Assembly: GCA_021822495.1 (NCBI GenBank)
Contig: JAKAQO010000002.1
Coordinates: 1-64,000, forward strand
Reading direction: 5' to 3'
Source: a bacterium
Lineage (GTDB): Bacteria; Elusimicrobiota; Elusimicrobia; UBA1565; UBA9628
DNA length: 64,000 nucleotides
A program made the position numbers and the translations under genes. Of the stretch, positions 1 through 11,962 are shown piece by piece (positions within the stretch are counted from its first letter, which is position 1; every line of letters starts with the position of its first letter). The notes under the pieces were generated by a model. That model searched no databases and had not been told where the DNA came from. It worked only from the letters and a program-made list of their open reading frames with translations.

Positions 1-480
1 TTTATCAACCGCTGCGGGGTTTTATCCGGAGCCGGGCAATTTGGCCACGCAGAACAGGGGATATTTAGCTATTGGATTCATTCCTGGCGGGAAAAGCGGC
101 CGCTTCGCTACATTGGCTTTAAAGGCCTGGGCTATCAGGTTCGAGACTGTCTGCACCCTCGCGATTTGGCGGCCCTTTTGGAAAAGCAAATTCGCTCTCC
201 GAAATCTTCGGCTCCCAAAATCCTAAACGTTTCCGGCGGTTTGGAAAACAGCATGTCTCTGGCGCAGCTATCCTTATGGTGCGAGCAAAGATTTGGAAAA
301 CACGCCGTGAGTTCGGAAAATCAAACGCGGCCCTTTGATATTGCCTGGCTCGTTTTGGATTCTTCCCTCGCTCAAAAGACCTGGAATTGGAAGCCTCAAC
401 TCAAGATTCAAGACATTCTATCTGAGATCGCCGCGTTTGCCGAGAAAAACCCAAATTGGACGCAGATTTCTCACTCTTGA
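1..480 (+). CDS. NAD-dependent epimerase, CDP-paratose 2-epimerase-like (3' part)
   Basis: Frame 1 is open from the first base, so the gene begins outside the window and only the last 159 residues are visible. The stretch NRCGVLSGAGQFGHAEQG, then YIGFKGLGYQVRD and LNVSGGLENSMSL, matches the C-terminal half of extended short-chain dehydrogenases of the CDP-paratose 2-epimerase (RfbE) type, which interconvert nucleotide-activated deoxysugars. The Rossmann cofactor site and the YxxxK motif would lie upstream and cannot be checked. A glycosyltransferase follows 4 bases later, which suggests a surface-polysaccharide or lipid-sugar locus. The exact substrate is uncertain. Confidence 0.8.
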   Translation, partial: FINRCGVLSGAGQFGHAEQGIFSYWIHSWREKRPLRYIGFKGLGYQVRDCLHPRDLAALLEKQIRSPKSSAPKILNVSGGLENSMSLAQLSLWCEQRFGKHAVSSENQTRPFDIAWLVLDSSLAQKTWNWKPQLKIQDILSEIAAFAEKNPNWTQISHS

Positions 481-484
481 ACAA

Positions 485-1258
485 ATGAACGGACCATCGG
501 CGACGCCATTAAAATTTTTGTCCGTTGTTATTCCCGCCCGCGATGAAGAAGGCTGTATCGCGGCGACCGTCGAACATCTGCACGTGGAACTAAGACTCCA
601 AAACATTCCACATGAAATTGTCGTCATTGATGATGGAAGTAAGGACCGGACCTGGGAAATCTTACAAAAACTTTCTCAGCGCATTCCTGAGATAAAACCA
701 TTTAAAAACGAGGGCGAACACGGTTTTGGCCGCGCGGTTCAACTGGGCTTAGAACATTATCAGGGCAATGCGGTCGTCATCATGATGGCCGATGAGTCCG
801 ATGATTGCCGGGACGTAACGCGTTACTGGCAAAAGCTGGGCGAGGGGTTTGACTGCGTTTTTGGAAGCCGGTTTATGAAAGGCGGCGGCGTGATTGATTA
901 TCCGCGCATCAAACTCATCCTTAATCGTCTAGCCAATTTGTTTATCCGGGTCTTGTTTGGCTTTAAGCTCAACGATACCACCAATGCCTTCAAGGCTTAC
1001 CGAAGAGAAGTCATTGATGGCTGCCGTCCGTTCTTATCCCCGCATTTTAACTTAACGGTGGAGTTGCCGCTCAAAGCCATTGTGCGCGGTTATTCTTGGA
1101 CCGTCGTCCCCATCACTTGGCGAAACCGAAAAGCGGGCGAGGCTAAATTTAAGATTAAAGAGATGGGTAGCCGCTACCTTTTCATCTGCCTCTATGTCTG
1201 GCTGGAAAAGCATTTTTCACGCGGCGATTACATTAAAGATCCCCTTGAAAAAAATTGA
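485..1258 (+). CDS. Family 2 glycosyltransferase, dolichol-phosphate-mannose-synthase-like
   Basis: A 257-residue GT-A glycosyltransferase. Visible motifs are the N-terminal LSVVIPARDEEG strand, VVIDDGSKDRT for nucleotide-sugar binding, and FGSRF in the acceptor region, as in polyprenyl-phosphate glycosyl/mannosyl transferases. The frame is open upstream to 335, but that would overlap the epimerase by about 145 bases. The ATG at 485 sits 4 bases after the epimerase stop and directly before the conserved domain. No C-terminal membrane segments are obvious. It probably loads a sugar onto a polyprenyl phosphate for use by the adjacent membrane glycosyltransferase, which is an inference from context. 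Confidence 0.85.
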   Translation: MNGPSATPLKFLSVVIPARDEEGCIAATVEHLHVELRLQNIPHEIVVIDDGSKDRTWEILQKLSQRIPEIKPFKNEGEHGFGRAVQLGLEHYQGNAVVIMMADESDDCRDVTRYWQKLGEGFDCVFGSRFMKGGGVIDYPRIKLILNRLANLFIRVLFGFKLNDTTNAFKAYRREVIDGCRPFLSPHFNLTVELPLKAIVRGYSWTVVPITWRNRKAGEAKFKIKEMGSRYLFICLYVWLEKHFSRGDYIKDPLEKN

Positions 1259-1267
1259 GGCCAAACC

Positions 1268-2881
1268 GTGATTGCTTTGAAAAAATTAATTCGGGATAAA
1301 TCTCCTTGGCTTTTTCTTTTCCCGTTTCTTGTTTTTATCCTTTTGAGAATTCCTCTACTACGCCTGCCTCCCTTTGGAGATGAGGATCAGCTCATTCGAG
1401 ACGCCATTTTTTTAGGCCACTCCGCGGAAACTGGTTACCCCATCCTCGGACTTTTCTTTCTACGACTCGGTCTCTTTTTCCTTGACTGGAATCATCTCCG
1501 ATGGGTCCCTTTTCTGTTTAGCGTCGGAGTCTTTATTCTCACCAATCTGATATCCAAGGAGCTGATTGGATTTGAGGGGGCGCTTTGGTCCACCTGGCTT
1601 TTGTCCATCAACCCTCTCAACGTATCGGTATCGCCCCAGCTTCTTTTCGACGGTTCTTTTGTGGCTTTTTTCCTCCTTTTGATGGTTTATTTTTATCTGC
1701 GATTCTTAAGAGAGCCCGAGAAAAACCGCATTTTTCTGATCCTTTGCGGGTTCTCTTTCGGATGTTTGTGGCTAACTAGTTACGCCGCTTTTTCTCTCGC
1801 CGCCGGAGCCGCGCTTTACGCGCTTCTCTCGCGCAACTGGAAAGCCGCGATTTTAGATGTTGTGACTATTGGAATTGTAGGACTTGCTGTTTTTTCAGTT
1901 TATCCTCTTTTGTTGCCCCATCACTATCATCTCTCGACTCAGAAGCTCTCCGTCATTGGCAGTATCCCTCTCCTCAAATTCAAAAAACTTGAATGGCTTT
2001 ATTTTTCAAGCTGGGCCAAGGCGTTTATTTTTGTCGGACCGCTTCTTTTATGGGGATTTTCCCGCGCACTTTTATCCGAAGATTTAAGGCGCCGCATTGG
2101 ACTACCTCTTTCAATTTGCGCGGGTTATATAGTCCTTGTGTTGGTTTTAGTTAATCCAGATCGCACAATGGGGTACTGGTCGCCGCTCACTCCATTTTTT
2201 TGTATAGCGACGTCGGCGATCATTGTGAAGGATAAAGAAACCGATTCTATTTTCCCATTACTCCCGTCCATGGCAGTCTATTACGCGTTGATGGCCATCT
2301 TAACTCAAACCGGCCCTCATGCGGTTTCATCCGTTCATCCGCTGAGATGGAGTTGGATGAATTTTTTCCCAATCCGAATGTTTTATGGCCCGTCTCTTGC
2401 GCTTTACCTTCGCCCCGCCGCCGTTGTCTTCCCTTTTTTGGCCGTTTTTTCTCTTGCGTTCGCCCCGCCTCGCTGGAAAAAACTTAAACTGCAAATGATC
2501 GCCTTGGGACTGGCCTACGGACTTTTTTACTCCAGCGAATACGCCTATTCCATATTTAGCCCGAACCCAAACGCAGTTGGCCAAGAACTTCTCATGAGTC
2601 TTAAACGAGAACCGCCAAAAGAACCAGTTTATCTGCATGGTTATGGCGCTTTGGAATGCGAAATGAATGGCATCAGAGTTCAGCCGTTTATGTATGACGA
2701 AGGCGTCATTAACAGGATATTACCACTGATGGCGCGCACGAAAGGAACCGTCATTCTTATGAATTTCCCGATGATTGGATTAAAAACGCCCTTGCGCCTT
2801 TTTTTATCTACACACGCAACTCTTGAACGCAAATTTTCTAGCGACTCTATTTCTCTTGCCGGAATTTGGCGGCTTCAATAG
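1268..2881 (+). CDS. Polytopic membrane glycosyltransferase, PMT/ArnT-like
   Basis: A 537-residue integral membrane protein with about ten hydrophobic segments and an early acidic loop (FGDEDQLIRDA), the place where GT-C enzymes such as ArnT and PMT carry catalytic Asp/Glu residues. These enzymes move a sugar from a polyprenyl-phosphate donor to lipid, glycan or protein on the outer face of the inner membrane. The start is GTG, 9 bases after the GT2 gene. The 3' end overlaps the convergent gene at 2847 by 35 bases. Donor and acceptor cannot be told from sequence. Confidence 0.7.
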   Translation: MIALKKLIRDKSPWLFLFPFLVFILLRIPLLRLPPFGDEDQLIRDAIFLGHSAETGYPILGLFFLRLGLFFLDWNHLRWVPFLFSVGVFILTNLISKELIGFEGALWSTWLLSINPLNVSVSPQLLFDGSFVAFFLLLMVYFYLRFLREPEKNRIFLILCGFSFGCLWLTSYAAFSLAAGAALYALLSRNWKAAILDVVTIGIVGLAVFSVYPLLLPHHYHLSTQKLSVIGSIPLLKFKKLEWLYFSSWAKAFIFVGPLLLWGFSRALLSEDLRRRIGLPLSICAGYIVLVLVLVNPDRTMGYWSPLTPFFCIATSAIIVKDKETDSIFPLLPSMAVYYALMAILTQTGPHAVSSVHPLRWSWMNFFPIRMFYGPSLALYLRPAAVVFPFLAVFSLAFAPPRWKKLKLQMIALGLAYGLFYSSEYAYSIFSPNPNAVGQELLMSLKREPPKEPVYLHGYGALECEMNGIRVQPFMYDEGVINRILPLMARTKGTVILMNFPMIGLKTPLRLFLSTHATLERKFSSDSISLAGIWRLQ

Positions 2882-4610
2882 GCTTCAACTTAAAGATTCT
2901 CATCGCGGTATTGACGTAATAATTTGGATCCACCGAGAATAGGCCTAGAGAAAACGGTTTAAAAGCCGCCGCCAAACGATAATTCTTTTTTATAAATAAA
3001 TGCGTTTGGGGGTCGGAATAGCCTTCCTGATCTAAGACTACATATTCAGGAAAAGTTTTCAGAAAATCCGGGCGCTCAAAGACGATGAGGTCATACTGAT
3101 CATATCGAAAAAGAGGAGTGGAATACGGTTGGGGATAGCGGGATAAGCCAACGCTACTGCCTGGCTTAATATTTTTTTGAATCCAAAACGCCGCCTGCGC
3201 GCGGGTCGAATCTTTCGAATCGTTGAGAGATAAATTTTTAAGATAGACAAAACAGTTCAAAGAGTTGAACGCCAAGACAATCGCCAAGAAAGGCCAGCGC
3301 AAATTTTGAGAAATAAAATCGGAAACAAAAAACTCGGCCGCCAAAAGAGAAAAAAGGCCAAGGAATGGATAAAAAAATCGAACGCTCACAGAGCTGTTTA
3401 AAAATCCCCAGACCAGAGCCAAAAGAACCCAAAGAAGCAACAGCCCACCCATTGAAACAACGGCAAAAAAGCGCTTCTTACTTTTTCCTCTAAACATCAC
3501 TATCAGCCCCAAAACCGACGCAACCGCAAGGCCGCAGCCAAGAGCCCTCGGAAAATAGTCGGTAAAAAATAAAAAAGCGGAGTTCAATGAGAAACTGGCC
3601 TTGTGCCGCGGATAGACCAATAATTCCCAAACGTAATATCCGGGGTCTATAAAAAGATACGGGTTGGTCGCGGCAAAAGTCAAAAAAGAAAGAAAAGAAC
3701 CCGCCAATGATCGGCGAAACAATTCCCGTGGGCGTCCGCGCCACAGCCAAACAAGCAGAGGCAGCGCTCCAAAATAGAAGAACGAGAGATTGGCTCCGGC
3801 CGCCAGCCCCGCAAAAACCCCGCACCAAGACAGAGCGTTCCCTGACTCCGCCTTCAAGGCCCTGACAGCCCAATCCACGCTGAGGATCGCCCAAAAGGCG
3901 GCGTAGGGATGCGGCTTAAGAACATGGGAATTGGGAATCACCGCCGGTATTAACGAAAACAAAAGAGCGGCTAAAGCCCCCATGCGTTCGCTTGAAATTC
4001 GGCGGCCAATGTCGAAAAGAACCAAGGGCATCGCCAACGTTGAAAAAAACATCAGCATCCGCCCGACGACATAAAAAAGGGCCATTTCTTCCGGATGAAG
4101 TAAGTAATAAGACAACCCATGCGTTAAATGAATCCATTTAAGATGAGCGCAAATCTCAAGCAAAATTCCGCAGGAATAGACGAAAAAACCGCCGTATTGG
4201 ATATAAATCGGCTTAAAATTTAAGCGCGCGGGATTCATTTGCGCCAAAACAGTGAAGGTCTTTTGCTCATCCGGATTTTGAGAACGCAAAAGCATCGAGC
4301 GATAAGAATGGACAAGCTCTCCTGGCGGCCAAGACCAACCGGGTTTAAATTCCTCAACCCCTTTGACGCTTGGCATGGACTCATCCGTATCTTCCTTCCG
4401 GGATTGTCTAACTCCTTGATAAATTTTCTTCCAGCTCTGTTCAAGCTTTTCCGGCATTTTGGAATCAGATAACATCGTCGGCGAGAAAATGGAAAAACGA
4501 GAAGCGTTTGGCAGCCCCCAGGTCAGCCCCATCAAACCAAAAACAAACTCCAAAGAGACAGCTATGAAAATTAAGCCCAAAGCAACTTTATCTTGCGGGC
4601 GGGTTCTCAC
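2847..4610 (-). CDS. Polytopic membrane glycosyltransferase or mannosyltransferase-like protein
   Basis: A 587-residue protein with an N-terminal membrane segment, a polar insert of about 90 residues (roughly 45-140), then 9-10 further hydrophobic helices and a soluble C-terminal tail. The architecture fits GT-C/PMT-type glycosyltransferases. It is the last gene of a minus-strand run, starting 3 bases after the GT2 gene at 4614-5375 with which it probably works. No signature motif allows a finer call. Confidence 0.65.
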   Translation of the reverse strand: MRTRPQDKVALGLIFIAVSLEFVFGLMGLTWGLPNASRFSIFSPTMLSDSKMPEKLEQSWKKIYQGVRQSRKEDTDESMPSVKGVEEFKPGWSWPPGELVHSYRSMLLRSQNPDEQKTFTVLAQMNPARLNFKPIYIQYGGFFVYSCGILLEICAHLKWIHLTHGLSYYLLHPEEMALFYVVGRMLMFFSTLAMPLVLFDIGRRISSERMGALAALLFSLIPAVIPNSHVLKPHPYAAFWAILSVDWAVRALKAESGNALSWCGVFAGLAAGANLSFFYFGALPLLVWLWRGRPRELFRRSLAGSFLSFLTFAATNPYLFIDPGYYVWELLVYPRHKASFSLNSAFLFFTDYFPRALGCGLAVASVLGLIVMFRGKSKKRFFAVVSMGGLLLLWVLLALVWGFLNSSVSVRFFYPFLGLFSLLAAEFFVSDFISQNLRWPFLAIVLAFNSLNCFVYLKNLSLNDSKDSTRAQAAFWIQKNIKPGSSVGLSRYPQPYSTPLFRYDQYDLIVFERPDFLKTFPEYVVLDQEGYSDPQTHLFIKKNYRLAAAFKPFSLGLFSVDPNYYVNTAMRIFKLKPIEAAKFRQEK

Positions 4611-4613
4611 GAA

Positions 4614-5375
4614 TCACTTCCTCTGGGGATAAAGATAGCGCGCGGGCAAAGACGGCAAAAGGAAATCCGCTTCCTTGCGCAAAAAATTATATCTGACAAT
4701 ATGCCATAAGGCAGCGAACCCATCTTTCCAGCCTATTTTTTTCCCCTGCTGATAAGAGCGCGGGTAATAATGAATGGGAACTTCTAAAACCCGGAGATTT
4801 AAGCGCGAAATCTTAGCCGTAATCTCAGGCTCAAAACCGAAGCGATCTGAATCAAGAACGATATTTTTGATGATATCGGCCCTAAACATTTTGTAGCAAG
4901 TCTCCATATCGGAAAAGTAAAGCCCCGAACAGAGATTGGAAAAAGCCGTCAAAAACCGGTTTCCCAACCGGTGCCAGGTGCGATGAACCTGGGAGCCTGA
5001 AATTTTAAACCTGGAGCCGTAAACCACATCGGCTTCATCTTCCAAAATCGGCCTCAATAAAGCAGGGATATCTCGAGGCTCGTATTCCAAATCGGCGTCT
5101 TGAATGATGATGATATCTCCAGAGGCCAAAGAAATTCCGCGCCGAATGGCCGCTCCTTTTCCTTGGTTTCTATCCTGGAAATGGAAGACGACATCCGGAA
5201 ATTTTTCAGAAAACTCTTTAATAAGCGCTTGGGAATTATCTTTTGAAGAATCGTCAATAAAAACGAATTCCGTCTCAATTCCGTAAGGGACTTCCCTTAA
5301 TTTTTTAAAAATCACGGGCAAGGTTTCCGCTTCATTATAAACCGGAATAATAATGGAAAGCCGAGCGTCTTTCAT
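4614..5375 (-). CDS. Family 2 glycosyltransferase (DPM1-like)
   Basis: 253 residues with the complete dolichol-phosphate-mannose synthase pattern: SIIIPVYNEAETLP, FIDDSSKDNS, GKGAAIRRGI, IIIQDADLEYEP (the metal-binding DAD) and VYGSRF. There are no C-terminal transmembrane helices, so this is the short soluble class that makes polyprenyl-phosphate sugar at the inner membrane. It lies between purA (3-base gap) and the membrane glycosyltransferase, its likely partner. Confidence 0.88.
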   Translation of the reverse strand: MKDARLSIIIPVYNEAETLPVIFKKLREVPYGIETEFVFIDDSSKDNSQALIKEFSEKFPDVVFHFQDRNQGKGAAIRRGISLASGDIIIIQDADLEYEPRDIPALLRPILEDEADVVYGSRFKISGSQVHRTWHRLGNRFLTAFSNLCSGLYFSDMETCYKMFRADIIKNIVLDSDRFGFEPEITAKISRLNLRVLEVPIHYYPRSYQQGKKIGWKDGFAALWHIVRYNFLRKEADFLLPSLPARYLYPQRK

Positions 5376-5378
5376 GCG

Positions 5379-7635
<2,257 letters not shown>

Positions 7636-7636
7636 T

Positions 7637-8512
7637 TTAAATTCGCGAACGGGGGTGAGATTTCCCGTAAACATCTTTAAGGCGGTCCAGGGAAACATGG
7701 GTGTAAATCTGGGTATTGGCGAGATTTTTGTGTCCTAGCATCTCCTGCAAAGAACGCAGATCGCAGCCCGCGTTGAGAAGATGGGTCGCGAAGCTATGCC
7801 TAAACATATGCGGAGTGAGTCTTTTGGGCCAATTAAGGCTGTTTTTCCACTTTTTAACGATCAAAGCGATTCCCTCTTCTGAAAGGCGAGCTCCTCTGGC
7901 GTTGAGAAACAAGGGCTCTCCCCCATTTCGTAAAGGCCTTGAGTTGAGATAGGAGCGCAAAACCCCCAGGGCTTGGTTTCCGACTGGAACAACCCGTTCC
8001 CGCGAGCCTTTTCCAAACGCGCGGAGAAAACCTCCGTTAAAATCGACATCCCCTATATTGAGAGAGGACAATTCCGCGCGGCGAAGGCCCGAGGAATAAA
8101 GAATTTCCAAAAGCGCTCTATCTCTCAAAAAGAAACGACCAATGGATGAAGGGGCTTCCAAAAGCTTTGAGACTTCGCTCTCCGTCATAAATTTAGGAAG
8201 CAATTTCTCTTTTTTAGGAAGAACAAGGCCCACAAAAGGAGAATCAGGGATTAAGTTTCTCTCAACGAGAAACCGCGTTAAGGAACGCACGGCTGAAATT
8301 TTTCTCAAACAACTATTGCGAGAAAGGTTTTTTCTTTTTTGAAGATCGGCGATATAGGCGCGAATAGACCCTCGCTCGATCTCAGGAAGAGACTTTACCT
8401 TTGAAATCGCAAGAAACTCCTTTAAGTCGGACTCATAAGCTCTTAAGGTATGAGCGGAATACTGCCTTGTTCCCCGCAAATAAGATAAAAAGTCAACAAT
8501 ATGTTCCCGCAC
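7637..8512 (-). CDS. xerC: Tyrosine recombinase XerC/XerD
   Basis: 291 residues, typical for Xer proteins that resolve chromosome dimers at dif. The N-terminal SAM-like core-binding domain is followed by a catalytic domain with all active residues visible: GLRRAEL (Arg), FGKGSRER (Lys), HMFRHSFA (His/Arg), LGHKNL (His) and TQIYTHV (nucleophilic Tyr). It overlaps topA by one base (TAATG), so the two are translationally coupled. No transposon context is evident, which favours the housekeeping role. XerC versus XerD is not decidable here. Confidence 0.9.
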   Translation of the reverse strand: MREHIVDFLSYLRGTRQYSAHTLRAYESDLKEFLAISKVKSLPEIERGSIRAYIADLQKRKNLSRNSCLRKISAVRSLTRFLVERNLIPDSPFVGLVLPKKEKLLPKFMTESEVSKLLEAPSSIGRFFLRDRALLEILYSSGLRRAELSSLNIGDVDFNGGFLRAFGKGSRERVVPVGNQALGVLRSYLNSRPLRNGGEPLFLNARGARLSEEGIALIVKKWKNSLNWPKRLTPHMFRHSFATHLLNAGCDLRSLQEMLGHKNLANTQIYTHVSLDRLKDVYGKSHPRSRI

Positions 8513-10866
8513 TATTTTTTCCGCAAGCCTTTAGCGAAATTTTTCTCCGCTTCATCGCGCAAGGTCTGCCCTTCTTCTTTCGACAGAGGCTTTAGGTTTC
8601 GGCATTTAGGAAAGCCCGAACACGCAAGAAAAAAGCCGCGCTTTCCTTTTCTAATCCACATCGGCTTTTGACATTTATCGCATAAACGGCTCGTGAGCAA
8701 GGGACGCGAATCCATGATTTTTTTGCCTTCTGCGTCCAATGAGAAAGTATTCTTGCAGGCGGGATAACCGGAACACGCCATAAAGCGACCCTTTCTTCCA
8801 GTTCTAATCACCATGGGCTTTCCACAGACATCGCATATCTCATCAGTCTTCTCGGGCTCAAGCTTTTTTCCTTCCGCGTTGAGCGCGATTTTTCCCTTAC
8901 ACTCAGGAAAACGCGAGCACGAAATATACTGTCCAAAACGGCTTTCGCGCAAAAGCATCGGGCTTCCGCACAAGGGACAAATTTCATTGGTTTGTTTGGG
9001 CTCTATGCGGGACACCGTCATTTCCGAAGCGGCCTTTTTGACGGATTGAGAAAAGGGCTTATAGAAATCCGCGATGACCCCGTTCCATTCCTCAACGCCT
9101 TCCGCAATTTTATCCAAACGCTCCTCAACTTCGGCGGTGTATCCCAAACTCACGACATCCGGAAAATGTTCTTTGAGCTTGGCAGTCACTAAGTTCCCTA
9201 ATTCAGTAACCAAAAGTTGCCGATCTTTCTGCCTGCGCACGTATCCGCGATCGACGATGGTCTTAATGGTCGGCGCGTAAGTGGAGGGCCGCCCGATGCC
9301 GTGTTTTTCCATCGTGCGAATGAGACTCGCCTCATTATAAAACGGAGGCGGGCCGGTTTTCTTCATTTCAGGCTTAAACTGCGTCAACTGGAGAGCGTCG
9401 CCTTCTTGAAGAGGCGGCAGAGGCCGATCTTGAGAATTTCCAATTTCCTCCGTTCCTTCTGACTCCTCTTTGTCTATCGAATAAACTTTGAGAAACCCCT
9501 CGAATTTAAGAACCCGTCCCGAAGCGTGAAAAACGGCTTCGCCCTTGCCTTTAATATCGACAGACAGAGTGTCGTAAACGGCTTCCCTCATTTGACTTGA
9601 AACAAACCGTTTCCAGATTAGGTCGTAGAGTTTCGCCTGATCGGAATTAATGCGGCTTTTTAATTCCTCGGGGGTTCTTAAGACGCTGGTTGGGCGAATG
9701 GCCTCATGCGCTTCCTGGGCGGCCATGGTTTTTGTTTGGTAGACCGGAGGAGAATCCGGAGCGTAATCCGAGCCAAAACGGTCCTTGATGAAAGTGGACG
9801 CTTCACCAGCGGCGATTTTAGAAACAGAAAACGAATCGGTTCTCATATAGGTAATCAAACCGACGGTTTCTCCGTTTCCCAAATCAATTCCTTCGTAGAG
9901 AGACTGCGCGGTCCGCATCGTGCGCTCGGCGGTAAAGCCAAGCTTCATCGAAGCCGCCTGCTGAAGAGCGCTCGTTGAAAAGGGAGGAGCCGGACGCCGG
10001 CGCGTTTCCTTTCTCTCAGCCGAAATGACGGTAAAAGCGTTTAGAGCGGCATCTTTTTCCACTTCTTTAACATCTGACTCATTTTTAAGGGAACTCATGC
10101 GGACGCGATAAGGCTCCGCAAAAAGATCAAAAGTCTTGGTCTGCTCAACCTTCTCGCCCTTCCATAAGTTTAAATCGGCGAGAAAAGCCGGAAAGCCTTC
10201 CTTTTTAAAGAGAACTTGCGCGACCCAAAAAGATTCCGGAACGAAGGATTTAATTTCCCTCTCCCGTTCAGATAAAAGCCTGACCGCCACCGATTGCACC
10301 CGTCCGGCGGACAAGCCTTTTTTAATTTTCTCCCATAACAAAGGAGACAATTCATAACCGACCAAGCGGTCGATGATTCTACGCGCCTGCTGGGCGCCCA
10401 CCAAGCGCTGGTCAATATCCCTGGGGCTGGCCAGCGCTTCCTTGATGGCTGGAAGGGTGATTTCATGAAAGGTAATCCGGCGAGCCTTTTGAGAATCCAA
10501 ATGGAGAATATCGCTTAAATGCCAAGCAATGGATTCTCCCTCCCGGTCATGGTCAGTCGCGAGATAAACATAGGCCGACTTATCCGCCAGCTTCTTAAGT
10601 TCCGCGATGACTTTTTTCGCGCGCGGCAAAACCACGTATTCAGGGCGAAAACCCTTATGAACGTCAACCCCCATTTTTCTAACCGGCAAATCCCGCACGT
10701 GTCCGAAAGAGCTTTTGACGATGATATTCCCTTTTAGCAGGCGTGAAATAGTTCGTTCCTTGGCCGGAGACTCAACGATCAGAAGCGAGGCCTCATGAGC
10801 GCTTTTTGTTTTTTTGACGCTTTCTTTCTTGACTTTCTTTTCTTTAGTTTCTTTTTTTGATGGCAT
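8512..10866 (-). CDS. topA: DNA topoisomerase I
   Basis: A 784-residue type IA topoisomerase that relaxes negative supercoils. An N-terminal lysine-rich tail of about 25 residues precedes the TOPRIM domain (LLIVESPAKERTI, later ATDHDREGE). The catalytic Tyr lies in GLITYMRTDS. The C-terminus carries three four-Cys zinc ribbons (starting at CPLCGSPM, CDVCGKPM and CDKCQKPM), which bind single-stranded DNA. It overlaps dprA upstream by 23 bases and xerC downstream by one base. Confidence 0.97.
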   Translation of the reverse strand: MPSKKETKEKKVKKESVKKTKSAHEASLLIVESPAKERTISRLLKGNIIVKSSFGHVRDLPVRKMGVDVHKGFRPEYVVLPRAKKVIAELKKLADKSAYVYLATDHDREGESIAWHLSDILHLDSQKARRITFHEITLPAIKEALASPRDIDQRLVGAQQARRIIDRLVGYELSPLLWEKIKKGLSAGRVQSVAVRLLSEREREIKSFVPESFWVAQVLFKKEGFPAFLADLNLWKGEKVEQTKTFDLFAEPYRVRMSSLKNESDVKEVEKDAALNAFTVISAERKETRRRPAPPFSTSALQQAASMKLGFTAERTMRTAQSLYEGIDLGNGETVGLITYMRTDSFSVSKIAAGEASTFIKDRFGSDYAPDSPPVYQTKTMAAQEAHEAIRPTSVLRTPEELKSRINSDQAKLYDLIWKRFVSSQMREAVYDTLSVDIKGKGEAVFHASGRVLKFEGFLKVYSIDKEESEGTEEIGNSQDRPLPPLQEGDALQLTQFKPEMKKTGPPPFYNEASLIRTMEKHGIGRPSTYAPTIKTIVDRGYVRRQKDRQLLVTELGNLVTAKLKEHFPDVVSLGYTAEVEERLDKIAEGVEEWNGVIADFYKPFSQSVKKAASEMTVSRIEPKQTNEICPLCGSPMLLRESRFGQYISCSRFPECKGKIALNAEGKKLEPEKTDEICDVCGKPMVIRTGRKGRFMACSGYPACKNTFSLDAEGKKIMDSRPLLTSRLCDKCQKPMWIRKGKRGFFLACSGFPKCRNLKPLSKEEGQTLRDEAEKNFAKGLRKK

Positions 10867-11962
10867 AACGTTGTCCTGGTTCGCTGATAATCAATCCGTC
10901 CATTTCAAGTTCAAACAAGTCCGAGGAAAGAGTAGAAAAATCAAGGCCGCACCCAAGACCAATTTCTTCAAAACCCAAGGCCTGTGAACCGATGAATTGT
11001 AGAATTTTACGCTTGCTTAAGGAAAGAGCGCGGGGAATGTCGGAGGCGAAAAGACTCCGTTCGGAAACCTGGGTTTCTTCTTTAAAACACGACGGAGGCA
11101 TCTCTTCCAACACATCGTCAAAACGGGTAACCAATTTCGCCCCTTGCGAAATCAAAAGATGAGGAGCCTCGCTTAAGGGAGAGTCAACCGGGCCGGGAAC
11201 CGCAAAGACCGAACGCCCTTGTTCCGCCGCGATTCGAGCGGTAATCAAGGAACCTGATTTTTCTTTTCCTTCTACCACCAACACTCCCCAGGAAAGGCCT
11301 GAAATGATTCGGTTTCGCATCGGAAAACAAGCGGGCCAGGGCTTACTTTCAAGCGGAAATTCGCTCATCAAGCAGCCTCCGTTTTCTATAATTTGATCCG
11401 ACAGCTTTTTGTTTTCCGCCGGATATAAGTTTAAGAGTCCCGATCCTAAAACCGCCCAGGTCTTTCCTTTATTTTCAACCGCCGCCCGATGGGCTTCGGT
11501 GTCAATTCCCCTGGCCAAGCCGCTGACAATCGTAAGTCCCGAGGAAACCCCTTCCCGGGAAAACCGAGAAGCCATTCTCCGCCCATAAGGAGTGGGACAT
11601 CTTGTTCCCACGATAGCCAGGGAATTGGCCTCATGGATTTCGCCTAAAACATAGATCGCCAAAGGCGCATGAGGCAGACTTTTAAGCGTTTCAGGATAAT
11701 CTTTTTCTCCATCAAAAAGAACGCGCGCGCCCATTAAACGAACGCGCTCAAGCTCTTTGACCGCGTCAAAAGAAGACGTCTCCTCTTTAAGTTTGCCGGC
11801 CGAGGCATAAGACAATCCCGCGACCTCCGCCCAAATTTCCGCGGGTTTCGCCCACAAGGAAGTTCCCAATTCTTTTAGCAGTTTTCTTCTTGCCTCGGGA
11901 GAAAAATTAAAAGCCGAGTTAAGCTTTAAGGCCGTCTCGGTCATTTCGTTTGAGAAATCCAT
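10844..11962 (-). CDS. dprA: DNA processing protein DprA
   Basis: 372 residues. DprA protects incoming single-stranded DNA and loads RecA during natural transformation. The Rossmann core is clear: AIVGTRCPTPYGRRMASR, SGLARGIDTEAHRAA and the SGSLITARIAAEQGR segment. A C-terminal winged helix of about 60 residues follows (ILQFIGSQALGFEEIGLG...). comM lies two genes upstream in the same run, so competence genes are grouped here. Confidence 0.95.
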   Translation of the reverse strand: MDFSNEMTETALKLNSAFNFSPEARRKLLKELGTSLWAKPAEIWAEVAGLSYASAGKLKEETSSFDAVKELERVRLMGARVLFDGEKDYPETLKSLPHAPLAIYVLGEIHEANSLAIVGTRCPTPYGRRMASRFSREGVSSGLTIVSGLARGIDTEAHRAAVENKGKTWAVLGSGLLNLYPAENKKLSDQIIENGGCLMSEFPLESKPWPACFPMRNRIISGLSWGVLVVEGKEKSGSLITARIAAEQGRSVFAVPGPVDSPLSEAPHLLISQGAKLVTRFDDVLEEMPPSCFKEETQVSERSLFASDIPRALSLSKRKILQFIGSQALGFEEIGLGCGLDFSTLSSDLFELEMDGLIISEPGQRYAIKKRN